A stretch of DNA of 64,000 bases from Oceanicella sp. SM1341 (GCF_003448965.1 NZ_QRGC01000025.1:1-64000); one strand, 5' to 3'; shown: positions 34,581-44,699, counted from the stretch's first letter. Notes: generated by a model not told the origin, from the sequence alone. A program made the numbers and translations.

Positions 34581-35078
34581 TCACCCCTGTCGGCTGATCT
34601 TCACGTGGCCGGTGGTCACGTCGAGCGCGGTGCGCAGGTAGAGGTCGACCGGTACCGGCTCGGCCCAGAGCTCGCCGCGGATGTCGAAGGAGATGACGGC
34701 CCCTGCCCCCACCTTCTCCTGGCGCAGCGAGACATCGAGGGTCTCGGGCAGGATGCGCGGCTCGAAGGCCTCGATGGCCGCGCGGATCGAGCGGCGGATC
34801 TCCATCGCGGTGGCCACGGTGGCGGAGGCGCCGGAGAGCTCGCGCAGGCCGTAGTTCACCACCGAGCGGGCGACATGCGGATAGGCCTCGAGGTCGTGCT
34901 CGCTCTCGCAGCTCGAGGTGTTGAGCAGCCACTCGAGGTCGCGCAGGATGATCTCGCGCAGGCGGGAGAGGTCGATCACCCGGGCCGAGGCGGGCTCGGA
35001 GCGCTGGTCGGGTGCCTCGTCGGTGAGCCGGTCGAGCAGCGAGGGCTGCAGCCGCTCGGTGAGCATGTGGTCAGCCAT
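34581..35078 (-). CDS. tssE: T6SS gp25-like baseplate protein TssE
   Basis: 165 residues. An N-terminal segment (LTERLQPSLLDRLTDEAP) precedes the gp25 domain: LREIILRDLEWLLNTSSCES, AYPHVARSVVNYGLREL, RRSIRAAIEAFEPRIL and TLDVSLR. It nucleates sheath polymerisation on the baseplate. It overlaps tagJ by 8 bp at its start, consistent with coupled expression. Confidence 0.95.
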   Translation of the reverse strand: MADHMLTERLQPSLLDRLTDEAPDQRSEPASARVIDLSRLREIILRDLEWLLNTSSCESEHDLEAYPHVARSVVNYGLRELSGASATVATAMEIRRSIRAAIEAFEPRILPETLDVSLRQEKVGAGAVISFDIRGELWAEPVPVDLYLRTALDVTTGHVKISRQG

Positions 35079-35895
35079 GGCGGGCCTCCTCCGCCGGGGC
35101 GGCGACGATAAGCGCGAGGCTGCGGATGTCCATCAGCGGGTGCTCGGCCGCGTCGCTCACCAGCAGGCGCTGGCCGAGCCCGGCGAGCCCGCCGCCGGGC
35201 AGCTCCGCCCAGTCGGTGGCCTGCGCGAGCAGATGCGCCGGGCCCGCGCCCCCGGGCGCGCCGGCGTAGCGCGTGGGGATGAGCGCCGCCGCGGCGCCGC
35301 CGTTGGCCCAGGTCACGGATGCCGGCATCCACACCCGGTCGCGCAGGTCGGCCGGCGGGGCGATCTCGAGCCCGGCGATGGCCGCGAAGGGCGCCCAGAA
35401 ATAGCGGCCGTTCACGATGATCTCCAGCACCGGGCCGAGGCGCGGGTCGGCGTCGGCGAGCCAGGCGAAGGGCGTGCCGTCGAGCGTGCCGGGCGAAGCC
35501 GGGGCCGCCTCGAAGGCCTGCGCCCGCAGGTCGGCGGCGGCGCCGGCCGCACCGGTCGCCTCCAGCCGCAGCGCCTCGATGAGCAGGGCGAGCCAGGGCT
35601 CGGGCTCCCCCAGCACCGCCGGGGCCTGCGTGCCCGCGAACACCTTCTCGCGCCAGCGCTCGCAGATGATCGCCTCGCGGTAGGTGCGGGCCATGGGCTC
35701 GGCCGCGGCATCGAGCGTGGCGCAGGTGCGCAGCTGGGCCACGGCGCGCGGCCAGTCGCCCAGCACGCACAGGAGCTGGAAGAGGAACACCCGCAGCCGG
35801 GCGTCGGCGGGGGTGCTGCGCACGGCTTCCTGCAGGGCGGCAAGTGCGGCCTGCGGGTCTCCCCGGCGAAGCTGGTCTTCGGCGGCCTGGCACAT
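35071..35895 (-). CDS. tagJ: T6SS accessory protein TagJ (ImpE)
   Basis: 274 residues starting MCQAAEDQLRRGDPQAALAA. The N-terminal third is TPR-like (ARLRVFLFQLLCVLGDWPRA), and the C-terminal part has the ImpE features NGRYFWAPFAAIAGLEIAPP, RDRVWMPASVTWANGG and a final GQRLLVSDAAEHPLMDIRSL. TagJ binds the N-terminal helix of TssB and helps ClpV-dependent sheath turnover in some systems. Here that binding surface exists twice, in TssB and in the fusion protein. The upstream in-frame extension is shadow of hcp. It begins 66 bp downstream of hcp, across a strong hairpin. Confidence 0.93.
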   Translation of the reverse strand: MCQAAEDQLRRGDPQAALAALQEAVRSTPADARLRVFLFQLLCVLGDWPRAVAQLRTCATLDAAAEPMARTYREAIICERWREKVFAGTQAPAVLGEPEPWLALLIEALRLEATGAAGAAADLRAQAFEAAPASPGTLDGTPFAWLADADPRLGPVLEIIVNGRYFWAPFAAIAGLEIAPPADLRDRVWMPASVTWANGGAAAALIPTRYAGAPGGAGPAHLLAQATDWAELPGGGLAGLGQRLLVSDAAEHPLMDIRSLALIVAAPAEEARHG

Positions 35896-35925
35896 GGCGG
35901 GCACCTCCTGGCGGGTGAGGGAAAG

Positions 35926-35954
35926 GGCCCCGGGCGCCGGCCGCGCCCGGGGCC
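35926..35954 (-). terminator. 12-bp perfect GC hairpin directly after hcp
   Basis: On the minus strand, GGCCCCGGGCGC pairs with GCGCCCGGGGCC around a 5-nt loop, 6 bp after the hcp stop, and is followed by CTTTCCC. The stem is very stable but the U-run is short, so it may act as a partial terminator or a 3' stabiliser, giving more hcp message than message for the downstream tagJ-tssEFG genes. Confidence 0.6.
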
Positions 35955-35960
35955 GGGGGC

Positions 35961-36497
35961 TCAGTTGACCGCGTAGATCGCCTTGTTGAGCACGCGGCTC
36001 CACTTGGCCTCGCCCTGGCCGCCGGTGGCCTTGGACATCTTGCCGGTCTTGTCCTGCTTGAAGTACTCGATCTTCATCGCGCCGTACTGCAGGTTGATGG
36101 TCTCCTCGCACCACTCCGAGCCTTCCTGCCCGGACCACTCGATGCTCTGGACCATCACCAGGCGGAAGTGGAACTTCATGAAGGTGGCACCCGAGGTGTC
36201 CGTCGTGCCGCCCGAGCGGCGCAGCTCGACGATGGCCTCGTCGAAGTGGTTGCCGGTGCACAGGGTCTGGAAGATGCCGCAGGAGGCGGTATCGGCCCGC
36301 TTGGTGATGTTGAAATCCTTGAAGAAGGCCTTGCCGGCACCGCCACCGCTCGAGTCCGAGCCGATGTTGATGGTGTTCTCGCCGCCGAAGCTGAACGACT
36401 GCAGGGCGAAGGCCTTCTGCTTGGACATCGCGTCGTCGAGGGTCTCGCCCACGACGAGGGACTGGTTGGGGAAATAGAGGAAGGCGTCAAAGGCCAT
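35961..36497 (-). CDS. hcp: T6SS inner-tube protein Hcp
   Basis: 178 residues starting MAFDAFLYFPNQSLVVGETL. Hcp features are a SFSFGGENTINIGSD segment, KAFFKDFNITKRADTASCGI and a C-terminal EETINLQYGAMKIEYFKQD. Hcp hexamers stack as the ejected tube and can carry small effectors in the lumen. It is slightly longer than the usual 160-172 residues and has no fused toxin domain. It is the only hcp in the window and lies directly after tssC, separated by a GC hairpin. Confidence 0.97.
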   Translation of the reverse strand: MAFDAFLYFPNQSLVVGETLDDAMSKQKAFALQSFSFGGENTINIGSDSSGGGAGKAFFKDFNITKRADTASCGIFQTLCTGNHFDEAIVELRRSGGTTDTSGATFMKFHFRLVMVQSIEWSGQEGSEWCEETINLQYGAMKIEYFKQDKTGKMSKATGGQGEAKWSRVLNKAIYAVN

Positions 36498-36548
36498 GGG
36501 GGGTTCCTTTCACGAGGGACATTTGAGCAACAGGGGGGGGGAGAACGG

Positions 36549-36564
36549 GGGGCCCGGGGGCCCC
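36549..36564 (-). terminator. Weak hairpin between tssC and hcp
   Basis: GGGGCCC/GGGCCCC inverted repeat in the 76-bp gap between the tssC stop and the hcp start, within a very G-rich run. The loop is only 2 nt and there is no U-run, so a terminator role is doubtful; RNA processing to release hcp message is as likely. Confidence 0.25.
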
Positions 36565-36573
36565 GCCGGGGGG

Positions 36574-38070
36574 CTAGCCGGCCCGCTGGGACGGCAGCTT
36601 CGAGACCAGCCGGAGCGAGACCGAGAGGCCCTCGAGCTGGTAGTGGGGGCGCAGGTAGAACCGCGAGTCGTAGTAGCCCGGGTTCCCCTCCACCTCCTCG
36701 ACGACGACCTCTGCCGCGGCCAGCGGGTGGCTGGCCTTCACCTCCTCGGGGGAGGTCTCGGCGTTGAAATCGACGTATCTGTTGATCCAGGTCTGCAGCC
36801 ATTCCTGCATGTCCTGGCGCTCCTTGAAGGAGCCGACCTTGTCGCGCACGATGCACTTGAGGTAGTGGGCGAAGCGGCAGGTGGCGAAGAGATAGGGCAG
36901 CCGGGCGGCGAGATTGGCGTTGGCCGTCGCGTCCGGGTCGTCGTACTCGGCCGGCTTCTGCAGCGACTGGGCGCCGATGAAGGCGGCCATGTCGGAGTTC
37001 TTGCGGTGCACGAGCGGCATCATGCCGTTCCTGGCCAGCTCGCTCTCCCGCCGGTCGGAGATGGCGATCTCGGTGGGGCATTTCATGTCCACGCCGCCAT
37101 CGTCGGTGGGGAAGGAATGGGTGGGCAGGTTGTCCACCGCGCCGCCCGATTCCACCCCGCGGATGCGGGTGCACCAGCCGTATTGCTTGAACGAGCGGGT
37201 GACATTGCGGGCCATGCCGTAGGCGGCGTTGATCCAGCAGTACTTGTCGGAGCCCGCGCCCTCCGTGTCCTCCTCGAAGGCGAATTCGTCCACAGGGTCG
37301 GTCTTCGCGCCATAGGGCTGGCGGCCGAGGAAGCGGGGCATGGCGAGGCCGAGGTAGCGGGCATCCTCGCTCTCGCGCAGGCTGCGCCAGGCGGCGTACT
37401 CAGGGGTCTGGAAGATCTTGGAGAGGTCGCGCGGGTTGGCGAGCTCGGCCCAGCTGTCCATCTGCAGGAGTGCGGGGTCGGCCCCGGTGAGGAAGGGCGC
37501 ATGCGCCGCCGCCGCCACCTTGGACATCTCGCCCAGGAGCTCCACGTCCGGCGGGCTGTGGTCGAAGTGGTAATCCCCCACCAGGCAGCCGTAGGGCTCG
37601 CCGCCGAACTGGCCGTATTCCTCCTCGTAGAGCTTCTTGAAGATCGGCGACTGGTCCCAGGCAGCGCCCTTGAACTTCTTCATCGTCTTCGAGAGATCCT
37701 TCTTCGAGACGTTGAGGAAGCGGATCTTGAGCATCTCGTCGGTCTCGGTGTTGGTGACGAGGAAATGCAGGCCGCGCCAGGCGCTCTCGAGCTTCTGGAA
37801 CTCGGGGTGGTGGATCACCTCGTTCACCTGCTCGGTGATCTTGGCGTCGATGCCGGCGATGATGCCCTCGATGGAGCGCAGCGCGTCGTCGGAGACCAGG
37901 GCCTCGTTCTCCAGCACCTGCTCGGCGAGGGTCTTCACCGCCTCCTCCACCGCCGAGCGGGCCTGCTCGGACTTGGGCCGGAATTCCCGGTGCAGCAGGG
38001 AGGCGAACTCGGACGAGCCGAAGATCGTCTCCGGGGTGGCATCCGCCGTCTGGTTCGTCATCTCGCTCAT
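36574..38070 (-). CDS. tssC: T6SS sheath large subunit TssC (VipB)
   Basis: 498 residues, standard for TssC. Conserved segments are VNEVIHHPEFQKLESAWRGL, PYGCLVGDYHFDHSPPDVEL, YLGLAMPRFLGRQPYG and WINAAYGMARNVTRSF, with the C-terminal domain ending NPGYYDSRFYLRPHYQLEGL. With TssB it forms the contractile sheath around the Hcp tube. It starts 3 bp after the tssB stop. The fusion protein at 25297-28821 carries a shorter, divergent version of this domain. Confidence 0.97.
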   Translation of the reverse strand: MSEMTNQTADATPETIFGSSEFASLLHREFRPKSEQARSAVEEAVKTLAEQVLENEALVSDDALRSIEGIIAGIDAKITEQVNEVIHHPEFQKLESAWRGLHFLVTNTETDEMLKIRFLNVSKKDLSKTMKKFKGAAWDQSPIFKKLYEEEYGQFGGEPYGCLVGDYHFDHSPPDVELLGEMSKVAAAAHAPFLTGADPALLQMDSWAELANPRDLSKIFQTPEYAAWRSLRESEDARYLGLAMPRFLGRQPYGAKTDPVDEFAFEEDTEGAGSDKYCWINAAYGMARNVTRSFKQYGWCTRIRGVESGGAVDNLPTHSFPTDDGGVDMKCPTEIAISDRRESELARNGMMPLVHRKNSDMAAFIGAQSLQKPAEYDDPDATANANLAARLPYLFATCRFAHYLKCIVRDKVGSFKERQDMQEWLQTWINRYVDFNAETSPEEVKASHPLAAAEVVVEEVEGNPGYYDSRFYLRPHYQLEGLSVSLRLVSKLPSQRAG

Positions 38071-38073
38071 GGC

Positions 38074-38580
38074 CTATTCCTCGGGCTCGGTCTGCGGGGC
38101 GGGGGCGGCGGCGAGGGCCCTGAGCAGCGAGGGATCGTTGATGATCCGCGCCACGAGGTCCTCCGCACCGGCCTTTCCGTCCATGTAAGTGGTGAGATTG
38201 GCGAGCTGGGTTCGCGCCTCGAGCAGTTTTTTCAGCGGCTCCACGCGCGCGGCCACGGCGGCGGGCGAGAAGTCGTCCATGCTCTCGAAGGTGAGGTCGA
38301 CGGAGAGGTTCCCCTCCCCCGTCAGCGTGTTGGGCACCGCGAAGGCGGCACGCGGCTGCATCGACTTCATCCGGTCGTCGAAATTGTCGATGTCGATCTC
38401 GAGGAACTTGCGGTCGGCCACCGCGGGCAGCGGTGCGGCGCTCTTGCCCGAGAGGTCCGACATCACCCCCATCACGAAGGGGAGCTGCACGGATTTCTGC
38501 GCGCCGTAGAGCTCGACGTCATACTCGATCTGCACGCGCGGGGCGCGGTTGCGCGCGACGAATTTCTGGCTGCTGGCCAT
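38074..38580 (-). CDS. tssB: T6SS sheath small subunit TssB (VipA)
   Basis: 168 residues, starting MASSQKFVARNRAPRVQIEY. Conserved VELYGAQKSVQLPFVMGVMS, RKFLEIDIDNFDDRM and LTFESMDDFSPAAVAAR are present, with a C-terminal helical end and a short acidic tail. It pairs with TssC in the sheath, and its N-terminal helix is the known ClpV/TagJ contact site in related systems. Its first ~155 codons are nearly copied in the fusion gene at 25297-28821, including third positions, which suggests recent duplication or gene conversion. Confidence 0.97.
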   Translation of the reverse strand: MASSQKFVARNRAPRVQIEYDVELYGAQKSVQLPFVMGVMSDLSGKSAAPLPAVADRKFLEIDIDNFDDRMKSMQPRAAFAVPNTLTGEGNLSVDLTFESMDDFSPAAVAARVEPLKKLLEARTQLANLTTYMDGKAGAEDLVARIINDPSLLRALAAAPAPQTEPEE

Positions 38581-38672
38581 GGGCTGTCTCCTGCCGGGGT
38601 CATGCGCCGGGGGGCGCGGGAATGGGGTTCGGGTCTGGGGTCGGGGGCCGGGCGGGGGCGCCCGCTCTGGGC

Positions 38673-39716
38673 TCAGTCCTCGGGCGCCTCCTCCTCCAGG
38701 CCGCCGATCAGCGCGACGTTCTCCAGCCCCAGCGGGGCCATGTCGCGGATCACGGTCATGAAATCGGCCGAGACCAGCCTGCGCGCGCGCATCAGCAGCA
38801 GCGGCAGCGGGCTCGAGGGTTCCCGGCGGCGGTAGTAGTCGACGATGCGGTCGAGCGTCGCGACCACGTCCTGCGGTGTCTCGATGGCGCCGGGCACGGC
38901 CCGGGGCGCGCCCGGCGCGGGGGCGGGCGCGGGGCCGTCTCCGGCGGGGAGCTCCGCGCCGGGCGAAGCCTCCGCTTCCGGCGCCGTTGCGGCCTGCTCC
39001 GGCAGGCGGCGGGCGATGTCGCGCGCGAGCTTGACGAGCGGCGCGAGGTCGGGGCCCTCGGCGCCGATATGCGCGTCGAAGATGCCGCCGATCGCCCGCG
39101 CGTGGTCCTGCACCGCCTGCACGGCGGCGGCAATCTCGGTCAGGCGCTCGGGCGGGGTGTCGGCGAAGGCGGCGTCGATCGCCTGGGGGTCGGGCGCGCG
39201 CTCATCCTCGGCGGGGGCGAGCTCGCCCTCGGCCACCAGCATGTCGCGCAGGGAGATGCGCCCGAAGGAGCGGCTGTCGGTGAGCGGGGCGAGGCGCAGC
39301 GAGCGCAGCACCGTCCCGGCCTCCGCGAGGCCGAGCACGGCGTTCACCCGCATGGTGGGGTCGTCCTCGTCATCGGCGTCGAGCTGGGGATGCACGTGCT
39401 CCCAGTAGAGCTCGAGGCAGCCGCGCACGTAGCCGAGCACCCGGGCGAAGCCGGGCAGCCCCCCGGTGCGCAGCGCGGCATTGGCGAGCACCGCCGCCAC
39501 CCGCAGGTCCTTCGTGCGGCCGAGCAGCGCGAGGGCGAGCGCGGCCACCTCCTCGTAGTCGGGGTCCTCGGCGGAGAGCACGGCATCGCCGATCACCCGC
39601 TCCTCGGTCGGCTGGTTCGCCAGCTCCAGCGCGGTGTACTCGGCGTCATACTCGAGGTTCTCGCCGCAGGGCGCGGCGTCGTCGAGGCTCTGCAGCATCT
39701 CATCGGTGTCAAACAC
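38673..39716 (-). CDS. tssA: T6SS protein TssA (ImpA N-terminal type)
   Basis: 347 residues. The ImpA_N domain is clear: PCGENLEYDAEYTALELAN, DYEEVAALALALLGRTKDLR, ANAALRTGGLPGFARVLGYV and ELYWEHVHPQLDADDEDDP. A helical middle and a Pro/Ala linker are followed by a short C-terminal domain (IVDYYRRREPSSPLPLLLMR, ARRLVSADFMTVIRDMAP). TssA primes tube/sheath growth and stays at the distal end or baseplate depending on its class. It precedes tssB by 92 bp. Confidence 0.94.
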   Translation of the reverse strand: MFDTDEMLQSLDDAAPCGENLEYDAEYTALELANQPTEERVIGDAVLSAEDPDYEEVAALALALLGRTKDLRVAAVLANAALRTGGLPGFARVLGYVRGCLELYWEHVHPQLDADDEDDPTMRVNAVLGLAEAGTVLRSLRLAPLTDSRSFGRISLRDMLVAEGELAPAEDERAPDPQAIDAAFADTPPERLTEIAAAVQAVQDHARAIGGIFDAHIGAEGPDLAPLVKLARDIARRLPEQAATAPEAEASPGAELPAGDGPAPAPAPGAPRAVPGAIETPQDVVATLDRIVDYYRRREPSSPLPLLLMRARRLVSADFMTVIRDMAPLGLENVALIGGLEEEAPED

Positions 39717-39782
39717 GGCGTCTCGTCTCCCTGTGGATGGCGGTCGGGAAGGTCATGGCGCGGTCTCCCGCGCGGGGGCGCG

Positions 39783-41115
<1,333 letters not shown>

Positions 41116-41123
<8 letters not shown>

Positions 41124-41988
41124 CGATCATCCTCATCGCGCTCTCGAGGCTGCGCCGCATGCGGTTGAACGAGGCGGAGAGCGAGGAGATCTCGTCGCGC
41201 CCGGGCTTGGAGTATTCCGGGGTGTCGAAATCGCCCAGGCTCACCTTCTCGGCCACCTCGGACATGCGCCGCACGGGGAAGACGACGATGCGGGTGAGCA
41301 GCACGTTGGTGACCACGAGCACCAGCAGGAAGGCCGCGGCGATCGCGCCCACCAGCACCCCCACGGTCTCGCGCGCCCGGGCATCGACCAGCGCCATGGG
41401 AGCGGAGATGATCTGGGCGCCGATGGTCTCGCCCAGCTCCCAGCCGAAGCCGTTGTCCGGGCCGTAGAGGTCGACCATCGCCGGCGGGGCGGCCTCGGGG
41501 GTGGAATGGCAGGTGAGGCAGCCCGGGTTGTCCACCGTGAGCGGGAAGGCCATGGTGAAGTAGCGCCCGCGCGCGGTGTCGCGCACCGCGACGAGCTCGT
41601 CGAGCGCGGGGTCGGCGCGGAACTTCTCGATGAAGGCGGCCTCGAACGCGTCCGGCAGGTCGGCCGGGTTCGTCGGGTTCAGCGCCGCTTCCTTGTAGTA
41701 GTATTCCGGGAAGGTCTCGCGGAAGGTGGAGAACACGCTCTGCGCCGCGTAGGCGGTGACCGACTGCGGCAGGAACAGGATGTCGTTGTCCTCCGAGAGC
41801 AGCGGATCGATGCTGCTGAGCGTGTAGGTGCGCACGGCCAGCGCGTTGCTTCGAAGAAGCTGGATCTGCTGTTCCATCTCCTCTACTGCCGATTTCTGGA
41901 CAATCCAGTAGGAAAGGCCCGAAGCGGCACCCATTCCAAGCAAACATGCCAGAGTAATTGCAGAATTAAACTTGAAACGGAGCCGCAT
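41116..41988 (-). CDS. Membrane haem-c sensor (DUF3365/Tll0287-like) with HAMP domain
   Basis: 290 residues from MRLRFKFNSAITLACLLGMG; the start at 41988 has AAGGAA upstream at 10 nt. The first membrane segment spans ~10-30. The periplasmic domain (~31-206) holds a single haem-c site CLTCH at 157-161 and resembles the DUF3365/Tll0287 sensor fold. The second membrane segment spans ~207-232, then a HAMP domain (~233-285; PVRRMSEVAEKVSLGDFDTP) ends the protein without any kinase or methyl-accepting output. Since the next gene is a soluble Ser/Thr kinase, the HAMP domain probably signals to it by contact. It is the first gene of the T6SS operon, and its N-terminal coding part is noticeably AT-richer than the rest. 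Confidence 0.85.
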
Positions 41989-42137
41989 ATTACTTATTTC
42001 CTTCTCAAGAGTTGATGAAGCCATTGCCGTGGTCATCGCAACGCCCGAGCCGAGCCGCCGAAGCTGTCGCACCCTTGTGTTCCGGGAAGGCCCGGAAAGG
42101 TTCGGCCGCCAGGCGGCCCCAGAGAAAGGAGTTGAGA
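41989..42137. promoter_or_regulatory. Divergent promoter region of the T6SS operon and the caspase-like gene
   Basis: A 149-bp gap between the two divergent starts, with locally low GC near the T6SS side (41940-42010). A perfect palindrome GGCCGCC-A-GGCGGCC lies at 42104-42118, directly before the AAAGGAG ribosome site of the rightward gene. On the minus strand CGAACCTTTCC at 42094-42104 resembles an ECF -35 element. No convincing sigma-70 pair was found on either strand. Confidence 0.5.
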
Positions 42138-43097
42138 ATGATCACGCGCATCCTGTCTTCCGTCATCGGGCTGGCGCTCTGCGCCCTGCCCGCCGCCGCG
42201 CAATCCGACCGGGTGGTGGCGCTCGTCGTCTCCGTGGGCGAGGGTTCGGCCCGCGCCGATGCCATCCAGGCCCAGCTTCAGGTGATCGGCGCCGAGACCC
42301 TGCGCTCGGCCGACCCGAACAACGCCGAGATGCGCTCCATGCTGCGGCGCTTCACCGACGAGGCGGCGGACTCGCGCGCCACGCTGGTGTTCATCGACGC
42401 CCCGGCGGTGCTGTTCGAGGGCCGCGACTACGTGCTGCCGGCGGGCACCTCCCTGTCGCGCGCCACCGACCTCTTCACCCAGGGCGTGCCGCTGATGGCC
42501 TTCGCCCGCGCCGCCGCGCAGGCCGAACAGGGCGGAGCGGTGCTGGCCGTGGTGGGCGCCGCGCCGACGGGCCTGCCCGAAGGGCTCTCCCCGCTCCTCA
42601 AGGCGCCGGGCCCGATGCCCGGCTCGGCCCCGGTTCTCGTGGCCGCCTACGGCCGGTCCGACCCCGTGGTGCAGGTGATCTCGGCGGCGAGCCGCGACGC
42701 GGTGATCGAGGTGGGGGCGATGCTGCGGCGCATGCAGGGCGGCGACGGGGTGAGCGTGTCCGAGCTGCCGCGCGCGCCAATCTACCTGCGCAGCCCCGAC
42801 GTGCCCGAGCCGGAGGCCGGCGTGCCCGCCCTGCCCCTCGACAGCGCCGCGCCGCGGCCCGGGGCCCGCCCCGAGACGCTGGAAGAGCTGGAGTTGCTGG
42901 AGCAGTCGCTCTCGCGCGCCGCCAAGCGCTCGATCCAGCGCGACCTGCGCGACCTCGGCCATTACCTCGGCCTGGTGGACGGCGTCTTCGGGCCCCAGAC
43001 CCGCGCCGCCATCACCGCCTTCCAGAAGGAGCGCGCCGAGGAGCCGAGCGGCTATCTCACCCGCCGCCAGCTCCTGGACCTGCGCCGCGAGGGCTGA
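42138..43097 (+). CDS. Exported degenerate caspase-like domain with C-terminal peptidoglycan-binding domain
   Basis: 319 residues. The Sec signal peptide ends near ALPAAAQSD (about residue 20). Residues ~23-190 follow the layout of peptidase C14 p20 domains: RVVALVVSVGEG, AIQAQLQVIGAETLRSADPN, MRSMLRRFTDEAADSRATLV, then FEGRDYVLPAG. The GHG histidine is replaced (FIDAPAVL) and the DAC cysteine position reads VVGAAPTG, so it looks catalytically dead. Residues ~265-319 are a PG_binding_1 domain (LGHYLGLVDGVFGPQTRAAI). It is probably a periplasmic binding protein that may help the T6SS cross the cell wall. It is transcribed divergently from the T6SS operon with an AAAGGAG site. The caspase relation is motif-based and moderate. 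Confidence 0.75.
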   Translation: MITRILSSVIGLALCALPAAAQSDRVVALVVSVGEGSARADAIQAQLQVIGAETLRSADPNNAEMRSMLRRFTDEAADSRATLVFIDAPAVLFEGRDYVLPAGTSLSRATDLFTQGVPLMAFARAAAQAEQGGAVLAVVGAAPTGLPEGLSPLLKAPGPMPGSAPVLVAAYGRSDPVVQVISAASRDAVIEVGAMLRRMQGGDGVSVSELPRAPIYLRSPDVPEPEAGVPALPLDSAAPRPGARPETLEELELLEQSLSRAAKRSIQRDLRDLGHYLGLVDGVFGPQTRAAITAFQKERAEEPSGYLTRRQLLDLRREG

Positions 43098-43110
43098 GAG
43101 GGCGCCGCCG

Positions 43111-43140
43111 CCCCGGCGCGGGCGGTTTTCCCGCGCGGGG
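43111..43140 (+). terminator. Strong hairpin after the caspase-like gene
   Basis: CCCC-G-GCGCGGG pairs with CCCGCGC-GGGG (one bulged base), starting 13 bp after the stop, with TTTT in the loop. There is no U-run 3' of the stem, so it is an imperfect intrinsic terminator, possibly working in both directions for the convergent subtilase operon. Confidence 0.4.
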
Positions 43141-43472
43141 CGTCACCGGCGCCCCCCTCTCCCCTTGCGTCCGGGCGGGAGCGCCGGGGGCGCAAGCCCG
43201 GCTGCGCCCGCGCCGCGCGGCCGGGCCCGGCGCGGGGCACCCCTCGAGATGCGCAGGCGCGGACCAGCGGCGGCGCATGCGCCTGCGCGCCGCGCGACAG
43301 GGCGCGCCGGAGCCGCCTTCATTCGGGGAAGGGGCGCCCTCCCGGCCGCGATCGACGGGGGGCAACCGGCAAGGCGCCGTGCGGACGGGGGGCGGCGATG
43401 GTCAGGCGCGGGGGCCACGGGCCGCGTCGCGAGGGCTGCGGCCGGAGACCGGGCCCGGGCCGGCGGGCGCGC
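43141..43472. other. Non-coding gap between convergent genes
   Basis: About 330 bp of very GC-rich sequence with short open frames of Arg/Pro/Ala composition only. I see no gene, RNA or mobile-element signature here. Confidence 0.5.
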
Positions 43473-44699
43473 TCAGCCGCCGCAGTCCACCGCCTGCGCG
43501 GGGGGCACCACCTCGCCCACGGCGCGGCAGGCATCGAGCACGGGCTCCGGCCGGGGCCGCACGGCGGCCTGCAGGGCGCGGGCAAGCGCCTCCGGGCCGA
43601 GGCTGGGGCGGGCGGCGAGCAGCAGGGCCGCCACGCCGGAGACATGCGCCGCCGCGACCGAGGAGCCGGAGACGTAGCCGTATCCTCCGCCCGGCGCGGT
43701 GCTCAGCACGTCGACCTGCGGCGCGGGCAGGCCCGCGGCCCCCCCGGCGGCGATCACGCCGGGCAGGGCCGCGGGGAAGGCCGGGCGGGCGCTCTCGCCC
43801 CAGGAGGCGACCACGACGGTGCCGCGGGAGAGGGCTGCGCGCAGCAGTTCCTCGAGCAGCGCATCCGGCGGCCCGCCGAGGCTGAGGTTGAGCACCGGGA
43901 TGTCGCCCAGCACGGCGAAGTTGAGCGCGCGGGCAAGCGAGAAGCTGCTGCAGCGCCCGCCCTCCTGCCCGCTCCCCCCCGGCTCCTGCCAGCAGGCGCG
44001 CAGCCCCACCAGCTCCGCCTCGGGCGCGACACCCACGATGCCGGTCGCGTTGCCCGCCGTGGCGCCGATGATGCCGGCGATGGCGGTGCCATGCGCCTCG
44101 GCCGCGGCAGAGGGCACGCGGCTCACGAAATCACGGCTCTCGACGAGACGCTCTCCGAGATCGGGGTGACCGGGGTCGATGGCGGAATCGATCACCCCCA
44201 CCCGCACGCCGGCGCCCCGCGAGAGCTGCTGCGCACGCGGGGCGTTGAGCCGGGCAAGGGCGGTCTGGGCCGCGAACAGCGGGTCGTCATGCGGCGGGCC
44301 GGGCGCAAGGGCCATCACCGAGAAGGACTGCATGCGCTGCACCGTGCGGATGCGGGGGTCGGCCCGGAGCAGCGCCAGCAGCGCGTCGGGGTCGGGGTGG
44401 CGGCGGGCGTCGAGCACCAGGCAATGCACCGAGATCGCCTGCAGCGGCCATTCGGCGGCGAGATCGACCCCGTAGCGCTGCGTGATCGCCGCCGCGAGCG
44501 CGGCGAGGGCCTCCGGCGTGTCCGGTGCGACCGTGAGGATCAGATAGCCGTCCGAGGCGATGCCCTCGGCATCCGCGAGCCGCCAGGGTGGCGCGGCGGC
44601 CCGGCCCGGCAACGCCGCCTCCGGTGCCGGCGCGCAGGCCGGGAGCAGGAGCGGGGCCAGCAGGCACAGCGCGGACCAGGCCCGTGCCCGGCCGCTCAA
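43473..44699 (-). CDS. Subtilisin-like (S8) serine protease lipoprotein
   Basis: 408 residues. The lipoprotein signal is ALCLLAPLLLPAC (Cys at 22). Residues ~50-130 look like a propeptide/inhibitor domain. The S8 triad is Asp171 (VGVIDSAIDPGHPDL), His203 (AHGTAIAGI) and Ser347 (GYVSGSSVAAAHVSG). The usual oxyanion asparagine segment (SAGN) reads VVVASWGES here, so that Asn is missing and activity may be altered. It is the third gene of an overlapping sigma/anti-sigma/protease operon (ATGA at 44696-44699), so it could process envelope proteins or the anti-sigma factor, or be the regulon effector. It acts in the periplasm or at the outer membrane. Confidence 0.85.
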   Translation of the reverse strand: MSGRARAWSALCLLAPLLLPACAPAPEAALPGRAAAPPWRLADAEGIASDGYLILTVAPDTPEALAALAAAITQRYGVDLAAEWPLQAISVHCLVLDARRHPDPDALLALLRADPRIRTVQRMQSFSVMALAPGPPHDDPLFAAQTALARLNAPRAQQLSRGAGVRVGVIDSAIDPGHPDLGERLVESRDFVSRVPSAAAEAHGTAIAGIIGATAGNATGIVGVAPEAELVGLRACWQEPGGSGQEGGRCSSFSLARALNFAVLGDIPVLNLSLGGPPDALLEELLRAALSRGTVVVASWGESARPAFPAALPGVIAAGGAAGLPAPQVDVLSTAPGGGYGYVSGSSVAAAHVSGVAALLLAARPSLGPEALARALQAAVRPRPEPVLDACRAVGEVVPPAQAVDCGG

